A stretch of 14,470 nucleotides of DNA from JABDOU01 sp041609995 (GTDB taxonomy: Bacteria; Actinomycetota; Acidimicrobiia; Spongiisociales; SHLN01). The translations under genes and the position numbers were made by a program. Each line of letters opens with the position of its first letter. Position 1 is the stretch's first letter. Shown here piece after piece: positions 1 through 6,662 of this stretch. The stretch spans positions 1-14,470 of the forward strand of contig JBFIPU010000071.1 in assembly GCA_041609995.1 (NCBI GenBank), written 5' to 3'. The notes below the pieces were generated by a model. The model saw only the letters and a program-made list of their open reading frames with translations, made no database searches and had not been told where the DNA came from.

Positions 1-573
1 GACCCGACCCTCGGGAGCGCACTGGCAGGTGCGAGGAGCCGGGCCGGCAAGATCCTGCCCTGGGCGATCATCTCGGCCACCGTCTCGATCATTTTGCAAG
101 CCATCGAAGAGCGGGCCGGGTTCATCGGACAGCTCGTTGCCGGCATCGCCGGGATGGCGTGGTCGGTCGTCACGTTCCTCGTGCTGCCGGTCATCGTCAT
201 CGAGGGCATCAGCGTCGGCGACGCCGTCAAGAAGTCCGGCAATCTCTTCCGCCAAACATGGGGTGAGAATCTGGCCGCTCAGGTCGGCTTCTCGTTGATC
301 GGGTTCGTCGCCGTCCTTCCGGCCATCGTGGCAGTGGTGCTGGGAGCTTTCGCAGGAGGAGCGATCCTGGGCGTCACCATCGTCCTGGCCGTGCTTTGGA
401 TGATTCTGGTCGCCGTGGTCCTGGCGGCGCTCAGCGGCATCTTCCAAACGGCGTTGTACCACTTCGCGGTTGACGGCCAGGTTCCATCCGACTATTTCTC
501 GAGCGACGCCCTATCGGCGGCTTTCGCTCCCAAGCAAGCCAGGGGCGGTTTCTCCGGCGGATTCGCCGGCTGA
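1..573 (+). CDS. DUF6159-like integral membrane protein (3' part)
   Basis: The frame is open from the first base of the window, so the true start lies upstream and only the last 190 residues are visible. The fragment is very hydrophobic. One membrane span sits near residues 37-63, and a long glycine/alanine/valine-rich double span sits near residues 98-150. Between them is a basic amphipathic stretch with the words GDAVKKSGNLFRQTWGEN, which I recognise as typical of DUF6159 proteins, a family of multi-pass membrane proteins without a known activity. The tail ends in a glycine/phenylalanine-rich segment (GGFSGGFAG). The next gene is convergent, so this is the end of a transcription unit. The family call rests on recall of the motif pattern and no function should be inferred. 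Confidence 0.75.
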   Translation, partial: DPTLGSALAGARSRAGKILPWAIISATVSIILQAIEERAGFIGQLVAGIAGMAWSVVTFLVLPVIVIEGISVGDAVKKSGNLFRQTWGENLAAQVGFSLIGFVAVLPAIVAVVLGAFAGGAILGVTIVLAVLWMILVAVVLAALSGIFQTALYHFAVDGQVPSDYFSSDALSAAFAPKQARGGFSGGFAG

Positions 574-718
574 TCCCTGCCCTAACCGTTCCACCTGACC
601 CGTTCTGCTCAGCTCGGCAAGCCGCCGCGTGATGGGATTATCTGCCTGCTATGGTCCGGCATCACCAATGAGTCGGATCGCGCCTGGATGGACGCCTTCG
701 AAGACATTGCGTCGACTC

Positions 719-1255
719 TCACTTTCGGGAATGGCTGAGTTCGGCGAGCAGCTTCTTCGCCCGGCCGGCCACGGATTTACGACTCTCGTGTTGCAGCCTC
801 TCCAAATGCGGTTTCAACCAGGAACGCAAGCCCGGGTCATCACGCGACCAATCAAAGAGCACCTGCATCGAGTTGTTCAGCACGATCCAGTCGTTGTGCT
901 CGGCGAGATTGCGCTTCATGATCTCGACCGACCGGGTGCGCTGTTCTTCGGTTTGTAAATGCTTCGTGAGGTCGAAGAGCAGTGCCAGTGTCCACTGCGT
1001 CGAAGCCTGATCGATGGCCGCGATATCGCTATGCAGCCCGTCGATGAAGTCCATCGTCCATTCCGGATGGGCGTTCGTCACCCGCTTCATGGCGCTCGAC
1101 ACCCGCAAACGCACGACTTCGTCGTCGGAGAAATAGCAGTGATACAGCTCCCTCAGCATCGACCGATCCGATAGGACCGCATCGACGACCTCCAGCGTCC
1201 TCCCGAGGGAGTTGGGATGACCCCCGGTGAGCACCTCCTCGAATCGTTCACTCAT
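719..1255 (-). CDS. Small HEAT/ARM-like alpha-helical protein
   Basis: The gene encodes 178 residues, soluble, rich in leucine, arginine and glutamate, with no signal peptide or membrane span. The sequence reads as a series of paired amphipathic helices: residues about 15-40, 43-66 (with the DEVVRLRVSSAMKRV pattern typical of HEAT helices), 68-98, 100-120, 123-140 and 145-172. This suggests a short HEAT or armadillo-like solenoid, a fold usually used for protein-protein contact. I cannot name a family or partner. The start is well supported: a GGAGG ribosome binding site lies 8 bases before the ATG at 1255. The gene is divergent from the DUF1295 gene and convergent with the membrane protein before it, so it appears to be a single-gene unit. 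Reality as a gene is likely; function is unknown. Confidence 0.72.
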   Translation of the reverse strand: MSERFEEVLTGGHPNSLGRTLEVVDAVLSDRSMLRELYHCYFSDDEVVRLRVSSAMKRVTNAHPEWTMDFIDGLHSDIAAIDQASTQWTLALLFDLTKHLQTEEQRTRSVEIMKRNLAEHNDWIVLNNSMQVLFDWSRDDPGLRSWLKPHLERLQHESRKSVAGRAKKLLAELSHSRK

Positions 1256-1356
1256 TGCCGGTGCCTCCTACTGCATCAGCACCTTGATCGCCTCCGTACG
1301 CTAGGGCCCGGTCCCCGGGGAATCCCATCCGGCAGCGGCGGCCCACATCTACCAGA

Positions 1357-2139
1357 ATGAGATCGATGGTCTTCTTGCTTTCCGCCGCGGGCATCGTCGC
1401 CCTCATGTTCCTCGTGTGGCTGGTCAGCCTCCGGCTCGAAGATGCGAGCATCGTCGACCCGGTCTGGCCGCTCGGATTCGTGCTCGTCGCATGGATCTCG
1501 TTCCTGGTGGGCGAGGGCGAGCCGGCCCGGCAATGGTTGCTCGCCATCCTGGTGACGGTGTGGGGCCTGCGCCTCAGCGGCTACCTCTTCAGCCGCAATC
1601 TTGGCGAGCCGGAGGACTACCGCTACCAGGCGATGCGCCGCAAGCACGGCGAACGGTTCCCCCTCGTCAGCCTCTACACGGTCTTCGGCCTACAAGGCCT
1701 GTTGATGTTCGTCGTGTCGCTCCCCGTCCAGGTGGGCATGTCGGTGGCGGCGCCGCTCGGCATCTTCGACATCCTCGGCGTGATCGCCTGGGTCGTGGGC
1801 TTCTTCTTCGAATCGGTGGGAGACGCCCAGCTGGCACGGTTCAAGGCCAACCCGGACAACCAGGGCAAGGTGATGGACCAGGGGCTATGGCGCTACACCC
1901 GCCACCCCAACTACTTCGGTGACTTCATGGTGTGGTGGGGTCACTTTTTCATCGGCGCCTCGGTCGGGTGGGAAGGCTGGCTCACCATCGTCGGCCCGAT
2001 CGTCATGTCGACCCTGTTGATGCGGATCTCCGGGGCCAAGCTGCTCGAAAAGGGACTGAAGAAGCGCCGCCAGGGATACGAGGAGTACATCGCCCGGACC
2101 AGCGGCTTCTTTCCTCGGCCGCCCAGGTCGGAGCTGTAA
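1357..2139 (+). CDS. DUF1295 membrane protein (steroid 5-alpha-reductase-like)
   Basis: The 260-residue product has about six or seven hydrophobic spans (near 5-25, 36-52, 60-78, 108-128, 135-152, 187-205 and 208-225). Near residues 173-195 lies the block DQGLWRYTRHPNYFGDFM, the diagnostic C-terminal signature of DUF1295 and the steroid 5-alpha-reductase superfamily, which binds NADPH at this region in the studied enzymes. EDYRYQAMRRKHGERF near residues 86-101 is a second family block. Characterised relatives reduce double bonds in lipids or methylate prenyl-cysteines; the bacterial DUF1295 substrate is not established. The gene starts a tight operon with a dienoyl-CoA isomerase-like gene 9 bases downstream and an acyltransferase after that, which suggests work on fatty acyl or other lipid substrates. 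The start could be ATG 1357 or in-frame ATG 1366; neither has a strong ribosome binding site. Confidence 0.88.
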   Translation: MRSMVFLLSAAGIVALMFLVWLVSLRLEDASIVDPVWPLGFVLVAWISFLVGEGEPARQWLLAILVTVWGLRLSGYLFSRNLGEPEDYRYQAMRRKHGERFPLVSLYTVFGLQGLLMFVVSLPVQVGMSVAAPLGIFDILGVIAWVVGFFFESVGDAQLARFKANPDNQGKVMDQGLWRYTRHPNYFGDFMVWWGHFFIGASVGWEGWLTIVGPIVMSTLLMRISGAKLLEKGLKKRRQGYEEYIARTSGFFPRPPRSEL

Positions 2140-2148
2140 CCTGGATTC

Positions 2149-2970
2149 ATGTACCAATCGATCCGCGTAGAAACCCGGCACCACGTCGGCGTGTTGTGGC
2201 TCAATCGGCCCGAGGCCCGCAACGCCATGGACAGCCACATGTGGGCCGAAATCCCCCTGGCGATGGCCTCGTTCGACCAGGACGAGACGGTGCGAGCCGT
2301 CATCATCCAGGGCGAGGGCCCTTCCTTCACCGCCGGGATCGACCTCAAAGAGTTCGGAGCGGCGATCGCCGGTGATCTATCCCAGATCGAAGGCTCGGCG
2401 GTGCGCAAGCGGATGGACGAATACCACCAGATCAAGCGTCTCCAAGCCTCCCTCAGCTCGATCGCCGACTGCACCAAGCCGGTCATCGCCGCCATCCACG
2501 GAGCCTGCATCGGCGGGGGCGTCGACCTGATCACCGCCTGTGACATCCGCCTCGCATCCGAGGATGCCGTGTTCTCCGTCCGGGAGACCAAGCTCGGCCT
2601 CATCGCCGACGTCGGCACCATGCAGCGCCTGCCACATGTCATCGCCCCTGGATACGTGGCCGAACTGGTCTACACGGGCAAAGACATCGACGCCGGCGAG
2701 GCACACCACATGGGTCTGGTGAACCGGATTCTCACCTCGAAGGAAGAGCTCCACAAGGCCGCCATGGAACTCGCCGAAGAGATTGCCGCCAACTCCCCGC
2801 TGACCACCCAGGGCGCCAAGCACATACTGCGCATCGGCCGGCAACGCACCATCGAGGAGGCGCTCGACTACGTGGCGTTGTGGAACGCTGCGTTCCTTCA
2901 CAGCGACGACATCAAGGAGGCGATGGTGGCCTTCATGGAGAAGCGGCCCCCCGAATTCCGGGGCCAGTGA
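2149..2970 (+). CDS. Crotonase-family enzyme, probable dienoyl-CoA isomerase
   Basis: The product has 273 residues, the usual length for a crotonase. It has the oxyanion-hole segments GPSFTAGIDL (residues 57-66) and HGACIGGGVDL (117-127). The catalytic pattern is informative: Asp126, Glu146 and Asp154 keep the +20 and +8 spacing of the three acidic residues of mammalian ECH1 (Asp176, Glu196, Asp204 in rat), and the surrounding words VRETKLGLIADVGTMQRLP match that family closely. ECH1-type enzymes convert 3,5-dienoyl-CoA to 2,4-dienoyl-CoA so that polyunsaturated acyl chains with odd-numbered double bonds can enter beta-oxidation. A simple enoyl-CoA hydratase would have glutamates at other positions, so isomerase is the better call. 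The gene lies 9 bases after the DUF1295 gene and 4 bases before the acyltransferase, in one operon. The substrate range in this organism is inferred. Confidence 0.92.
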   Translation: MYQSIRVETRHHVGVLWLNRPEARNAMDSHMWAEIPLAMASFDQDETVRAVIIQGEGPSFTAGIDLKEFGAAIAGDLSQIEGSAVRKRMDEYHQIKRLQASLSSIADCTKPVIAAIHGACIGGGVDLITACDIRLASEDAVFSVRETKLGLIADVGTMQRLPHVIAPGYVAELVYTGKDIDAGEAHHMGLVNRILTSKEELHKAAMELAEEIAANSPLTTQGAKHILRIGRQRTIEEALDYVALWNAAFLHSDDIKEAMVAFMEKRPPEFRGQ

Positions 2971-2974
2971 GCCC

Positions 2975-3703
2975 ATGACCCTGGTGCGGACGGCCGCCTT
3001 CTACCTGGCGTTGGTCCCGCTCACCCTATGGCACGGCACGATCGCGTTTCTCGCGTCGCACCGCGGCCTGCACCGAGTCGCCGATCGAGCCGGTCAGCGG
3101 TGGGCACAGACGCTCCTCGACATCGCCAACATCGATATCGACATCAAGGGAACCGAGAACATCCCCCAGGAGACCGGAGTCGTGATCGTGAGCAATCACA
3201 ACTCGAATATCGATCCGCTCATCCAGTTCGTCGCCCTCAAGCAGTTCTCCTTGCGGTACATGGCAAAAAAGGAGCTGTACAAGATCCCGATCTTCCGCAC
3301 GATCCTGAAATCGATGAACATGGTGCGGGTCGACCGCCAGGCAGGAGCGGCGGGCGTGGCCGAACTACGCGGCCGACTCAAGACCTTGTTCGACAACGGC
3401 CACTCGCTCGTGGTGTTCCCTGAAGGGACCCGCAGCCGCACCGGCGTCGTCGCTCCCTTCAAGAAGGGCCCATTCGTGACCGCCAACTCGGGAAACGCCG
3501 CCGTGCTGCCCGTGACGCTCGTGGGGTCGGATCAGTGTTGGAAGCCAGGAGACTGGCTCATCCGTTCGGGACGGGTGACCATGGTCATCCACTCTCCGAT
3601 CCGGGTCGAACCCGAGGCGGACAATCCCGTCGAAGACCTGCGAAGCCGGGCCGAGGATGCAATTCGCGAGACGTACGTCCGACTGACCGAGCCGAACCAA
3701 TGA
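2975..3703 (+). CDS. 1-acyl-glycerol-3-phosphate acyltransferase family protein
   Basis: The product has 242 residues with an N-terminal hydrophobic anchor (about residues 6-28). The acyltransferase block I is SNHNSNIDP, with the catalytic His75 and Asp80 in the HX4D arrangement. Block II lies near residues 105-121 (PIFRTILKSMNMVRVDR) and block III is FPEGTRSRTG (148-157), the phosphate-binding signature of PlsC. Block IV is near VLPVTLVGS (177-185). Family members acylate lysophosphatidate at the sn-2 position with acyl-CoA or acyl-ACP during phospholipid synthesis at the inner face of the membrane. The start ATG is 4 bases after the stop of the crotonase gene, so the two are probably translated from one message. 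A role with other lyso-lipids is possible, since genomes often hold several PlsC paralogs and this one sits with acyl-CoA metabolism genes. Confidence 0.92.
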   Translation: MTLVRTAAFYLALVPLTLWHGTIAFLASHRGLHRVADRAGQRWAQTLLDIANIDIDIKGTENIPQETGVVIVSNHNSNIDPLIQFVALKQFSLRYMAKKELYKIPIFRTILKSMNMVRVDRQAGAAGVAELRGRLKTLFDNGHSLVVFPEGTRSRTGVVAPFKKGPFVTANSGNAAVLPVTLVGSDQCWKPGDWLIRSGRVTMVIHSPIRVEPEADNPVEDLRSRAEDAIRETYVRLTEPNQ

Positions 3704-3864
3704 CCAGTCCGGACTAGACACCAATCACTAGTCACTTGCGCGGTCCCGCCAGAAGAATTCTTTAGGAAATTCCTAAATCCCCCTCCGACATTTACCGATT
3801 CTTTACACAGGTCGACACGGTGTCAACAAAACAGCGACTCAGTCGCACATAGAAGGGGATGCAC
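3704..3864 (+). promoter_or_regulatory. AT-rich leader of the DsrE-like gene
   Basis: This 161-base gap is clearly richer in A and T than the flanking genes (for example the stretch 3751-3840). It holds a near-perfect palindrome at 3761-3777, a shorter odd palindrome GACACGGTGTC near 3814-3824, the even palindrome AGTCCGGACT at 3706-3715, and a weak GACTAG/CTAGTC pair at 3712-3733. A ribosome binding site GAAGGGG lies at 3852-3858. I could not find a convincing -35/-10 pair with 16-18 base spacing, so the promoter itself is not placed. Confidence 0.5.
3761..3777. promoter_or_regulatory. Candidate operator palindrome TTTAGGAAATTCCTAAA
   Basis: Two 8-base arms, TTTAGGAA and TTCCTAAA, are exact reverse complements around a single central A. 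The site lies about 90 bases before the DsrE-like start. The form suits a dimeric winged-helix repressor. It shares TTAGG...CCTAA half sites with DtxR/IdeR iron boxes but the half-site spacing is 5 rather than 9 bases, so I do not assign it to that family. No regulator gene is adjacent. Confidence 0.45.
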
Positions 3865-4449
3865 ATGAGGCAACTCAGGATGCCAGTAGACAAAGGGAGC
3901 AAGCACTATCGGGCACGGCGGGAGTTCCTCAGTCAGACAGTCGTCCAGCGAGCCGGTTTGGCGAAGCCGGAAATCAACACACTCCGAACGACCGAAGTCC
4001 ATACGGCCGATGCGACCCACCGATTTGCGAATCGAAAGGGAACGCGCGCCGGGCATTCGGTCGGGCTGGCGATTTCGGACCCAGACGCTTTTGCGTTGAT
4101 GGCACCGCTCAAATTCGGCATTGCGGCACGCTCGCGAGGAGATCGGGTGTCGCTGTTCTTCTACGGTCCGGCGGTTCGAGTGCTCGCACACGGATTCGAG
4201 GCGAGGATCAATGGCCCCAGCCGACCATACGGTCAACTGGGCCCACCCACCCCGGAAGACGGTGGGTATGCGCGACCGGAGCTGCTGATCGCCGCACTGG
4301 AAATCGGAGGAGCGCACGTGTATGTGTGCGGCTCATCGATGCGGGAATACGGTGTGACCCGCGACGACCTCGCCTTCAACGCCGACATAGCCGAGTACGA
4401 CACGTTTCTGTCGCGCTCGGAAACATCAGACCTGCACATCTACGTATAA
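3865..4449 (+). CDS. DsrE-like protein with basic N-terminal extension
   Basis: The C-terminal two thirds (residues about 65-194) read as a DsrE/DsrF-like domain: a beta strand SVGLAISDPDAF, a helix, the strand GDRVSLFFYGPAVRVL, a helix LLIAALEIGGAH, then VYVCGSSMREYGV with a single candidate functional cysteine, Cys155. Family members carry sulfur as persulfide or act in small-ligand relay complexes; many remain uncharacterised. The first ~60 residues are rich in arginine and lysine, show no family similarity that I recognise, and may be an added segment. Start choice: GAAGGGG ends immediately before ATG 3859 and six bases before in-frame ATG 3865, so 3865 is the better start. The gene has more A+T and less biased third codon positions than its neighbours, which could reflect transfer or weak expression. 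It is a single-gene unit, convergent with imuB. Confidence 0.68.
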   Translation: MRQLRMPVDKGSKHYRARREFLSQTVVQRAGLAKPEINTLRTTEVHTADATHRFANRKGTRAGHSVGLAISDPDAFALMAPLKFGIAARSRGDRVSLFFYGPAVRVLAHGFEARINGPSRPYGQLGPPTPEDGGYARPELLIAALEIGGAHVYVCGSSMREYGVTRDDLAFNADIAEYDTFLSRSETSDLHIYV

Positions 4450-4466
4450 CGGCTCTACTCGAGGGG

Positions 4467-4490
4467 GACTGAGAGGGGGGACCCTCAGTC
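4467..4490. terminator. Hairpin between convergent DsrE-like gene and imuB
   Basis: GACTGAG at 4467-4473 and CTCAGTC at 4484-4490 are exact reverse complements around a G-rich loop. The stem lies 18 bases after the DsrE-like stop codon and contains the imuB stop codon (4485-4487). No U-run follows on either strand, so it is not a standard intrinsic terminator, although U-less hairpins are often seen at convergent gene ends in high-GC actinobacteria. Its role as a shared terminator is inferred. Confidence 0.4.
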
Positions 4491-5951
4491 GTAGATCCCG
4501 AGTACGTAGGCCCGGCTCTGCTTGGTCTCTATGAGCAGAGCGCCGGTGGAGGTGACGAGCTGGTATCGATCGGCCGGCTCGTCACCTTCCCACCACCTCC
4601 CCATCTTCCTCCACGGCCCGGCCCAACTCAACACCGGAACCCAGCGCGACCGCAGCCGGACACGCACGGGCACCCCCTCATCCCATTCGACTTCGAGGTG
4701 GGGAGGGGGCTCGGGGACCAGCGCCGGAGCAGGCCGGGGAATGGCGCCCGGCCATGGAGCAGCCAGGTCGCGCCGGGGAGTGGCAGCCTGTTCTCCCCAC
4801 CGGGACCACTGCACCCGTTCGGCCGGGTCGCGGCCTCCCTGGGGTCGAGCCACTACCACCTGGTCGGCCCCCACCACCGCCTGGGTCCGCAGCAACGCCC
4901 GATGGGCCTCATCTTCTCGAATCGCATCATGACCCAGTGCCAGCTGCCGGCCCTGATCTGACACCTCATGCGGAATGACCCGCAGCCGTACCAACCCGCC
5001 CGGAATCCCGCCTTTGGCCACCCACGCATGAAGCTGCCATCTGATCCGCTCCGTCAGCTCGTCGGCCGTGAACGGGTGCGGCGATCGCCAGGTTCGATTG
5101 CGGACCGTCCCATCGGCGGCTTCGGCCTCGATGTCGACGGCATGGGGACTGGCGCCCTCAGAGGCCAGCACCATTTTGAGGGTGGTGATCATCGAACGGG
5201 CCACGAACCCCACCTGTTCCAGGTGGATGATCGGGTCTTCGAACTTCTCTTCGGCAATCGGGGGGCCTTCCAGATGGCTGGGCCGAAGTGAGCGATCCTC
5301 ACCACTGGCCAACTGATGTGCTGTCAGCCCCACGGTGCCGAACCGGGAAGCGATCGCCGCCCGGGGCAGCCGCGCCAGCTCGCCGAGGGTGGCAACGCCC
5401 AACCACCGGAACGTAGCCGCCAGGTCTTCGTGACCGACCACTTCGATATCCAGCGAAGCCAGGAAGTCGTCATCGTTGTCGACCACGCGGGGAGCATCGG
5501 GCGTGGCGGCCTGAGCAGCGTGACGGGCAGCGAACGGCCCCCGGGCCACTCCCACGTGCGCCCCACCTCCGCCTGTCTCTTTGACGGCCTCGTGAACTCG
5601 TTGCACCACTTCAACTTCACTGCCGTAGTAGCTGACGGCTCCGGCGATGGGCGCCAGGGCCAGGCCGGGCAGAACGACCTCGACGGTCGCCACCACCTCC
5701 TCGATGGCACAGGCAACCGGCTCGAAAGCCATTGCCGACGCCGCCTGGTCGTCGATCAGGGTCACGACTTCAGGACAGATCGCCTCCGCCTCCCGGCGTC
5801 GCATGCCCACGGCCAGACCCCGGGCCGCAGCCAACTGATTCACACCGGTGACCCGGTTGTCGGGGCCGATCACCTGGGCCGGGTTATCCGGCGGCGCGTC
5901 TGGCCGTCGTAACGCCCAATCGGGAAACCACACACACAATATTCGTGCCAT
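4485..5951 (-). CDS. imuB: ImuB, inactive Y-family polymerase-like mutasome subunit
   Basis: The 488-residue product starts ARILCVWFPDW, the hallmark N-terminus of ImuB (residues 2-12). It follows the Y-family palm, fingers and thumb order through about residue 230, with a little-finger-like region to about 330. The metal-binding residues of active Y-family polymerases are missing: the first aspartate motif is WFPDW instead of DxD, and the SxDE motif is replaced by VSYYGSE (residues 106-112). This is expected, since ImuB is a structural hub that links the beta clamp, ImuA/ImuA' and the DnaE2 polymerase. The C-terminal segment ending near SWAGPWRKMGRWWEG and AYVLGIYD is the usual ImuB tail. 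The start lies inside imuA (68-base overlap), so translation is probably coupled. SOS induction through the LexA site upstream of imuA is expected. dnaE2 is not in this window. Confidence 0.92.
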   Translation of the reverse strand: MARILCVWFPDWALRRPDAPPDNPAQVIGPDNRVTGVNQLAAARGLAVGMRRREAEAICPEVVTLIDDQAASAMAFEPVACAIEEVVATVEVVLPGLALAPIAGAVSYYGSEVEVVQRVHEAVKETGGGGAHVGVARGPFAARHAAQAATPDAPRVVDNDDDFLASLDIEVVGHEDLAATFRWLGVATLGELARLPRAAIASRFGTVGLTAHQLASGEDRSLRPSHLEGPPIAEEKFEDPIIHLEQVGFVARSMITTLKMVLASEGASPHAVDIEAEAADGTVRNRTWRSPHPFTADELTERIRWQLHAWVAKGGIPGGLVRLRVIPHEVSDQGRQLALGHDAIREDEAHRALLRTQAVVGADQVVVARPQGGRDPAERVQWSRWGEQAATPRRDLAAPWPGAIPRPAPALVPEPPPHLEVEWDEGVPVRVRLRSRWVPVLSWAGPWRKMGRWWEGDEPADRYQLVTSTGALLIETKQSRAYVLGIYD

Positions 5952-6603
5952 CGTCTTCGAACTCCAGCTCGAGAGCGGGGCCCTTCACCCCCTTTCCCTG
6001 CGCGATTGCGCTCACCCGGCGTTGCAACAACCGGCCCCGGCCCTGCTCGGCGCCGGTCCATTCCACCGAGTCGCCGGTGATCACGGTATGAGCGATCCCG
6101 GTAGGCAACGGCATGTGCGACCGCAGTATCAACCGGGCCCGTCGCGCCCGGGCCCGGGCAGCCAGGCGCCGCAATATCGCCTCTGGCACACGGGCAGGCA
6201 CCTCGGCGCACACGGCCGCCATGCCATCCATCAGCGTCGCCGTCGCCTCTGCCCAGCTCGTCGGTTCGAACGTGCGCACCACCACCAGCCGGTCCGGTTC
6301 GATCCCGTTCTCCCATCCGATTGCCGGCGAGAACCAGGAGTCCCTGCCGGGAGGACGGGGCGCGGGGCGCTCCACCCACGCCAGTGGCCCCATGAGCGCC
6401 GCCATTTGCGCCACCGCCACCCGGGTCATCCCCAGACCCGGCACCCCTACCAACCCCAGCAGTTGCCCCGGCCCCCACAGAGACTCCACTGAGAACAACG
6501 CGATCGAATCTGCCTTGTCGGATGCAGCACTGCCGGATTCAGCCCCGCCCGATGCAGCACTGTTGGATGCAGCCCCGCCCGATGCAGCCCCGCGGGGTGG
6601 CAC
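5884..6603 (-). CDS. imuA: ImuA-like RecA-fold mutasome protein
   Basis: The reading frame gives 239 residues from GTG 6603. It can be extended to CTG 6654 (256 residues), and that start has a perfect AGGAGG (6663-6668) 8 bases upstream, whereas GTG 6603 has none. The RecA-like core begins near residue 41 (SLWGPGQLLGLVGVPGLGMT) and continues through VERP, VVVRTFEPTSWAEATATLMD and ARVPEAILRRLAARARARRA, an order I recognise from the ImuA' proteins encoded beside imuB in actinobacteria. The Walker A position reads GVPGLGMT with methionine in place of the lysine, so ATP binding is doubtful. The N-terminus before residue 35 is a low-complexity Ala/Ser/Gly repeat. The 3' end overlaps imuB by 68 bases. 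The partner role in SOS mutagenesis follows from the imuB neighbour and the LexA site; the exact subfamily (ImuA or ImuA') is less certain. Confidence 0.82.
   Translation of the reverse strand: MPPRGAASGGAASNSAASGGAESGSAASDKADSIALFSVESLWGPGQLLGLVGVPGLGMTRVAVAQMAALMGPLAWVERPAPRPPGRDSWFSPAIGWENGIEPDRLVVVRTFEPTSWAEATATLMDGMAAVCAEVPARVPEAILRRLAARARARRARLILRSHMPLPTGIAHTVITGDSVEWTGAEQGRGRLLQRRVSAIAQGKGVKGPALELEFEDDGTNIVCVVSRLGVTTARRAAG
6521..6595 (-). repeat. Five 15-base tandem units in the imuA N-terminus
   Basis: Five consecutive 15-base units of the form GATGCAGCMCYGYCS run from 6521 to 6595 without gaps. On the coding strand they give five related pentapeptides (GAASG, GAASN, SAASG, GAESG, SAASD). 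The array keeps the imuA frame. It looks like replication-slippage expansion of a flexible linker, and unit number may vary between strains. Confidence 0.8.
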
Positions 6604-6662
6604 TTCTGCCGATGCCCGCCGGTTGTCAGGAGCCAGATCGAGGGCTGCTGTCAGGTTTCGTT

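Noticed and set aside
629..958. 109-codon plus-strand frame overlapping the HEAT-like gene and the gap after the DUF6159-like gene
   Set aside because: No ribosome binding site and no domain-like sequence; the opposite frame has a strong SD and a coherent helical pattern.
3761..3777. Palindrome as a DtxR/IdeR iron box
   Set aside because: It has TTAGG and CCTAA half sites, but separated by 5 rather than 9 bases, giving 15 instead of 19 bases overall; no iron uptake gene is near.
5316..5912. 198-codon open frame antisense to imuB
   Set aside because: No recognisable domain or ribosome binding site; a shadow of the imuB frame.
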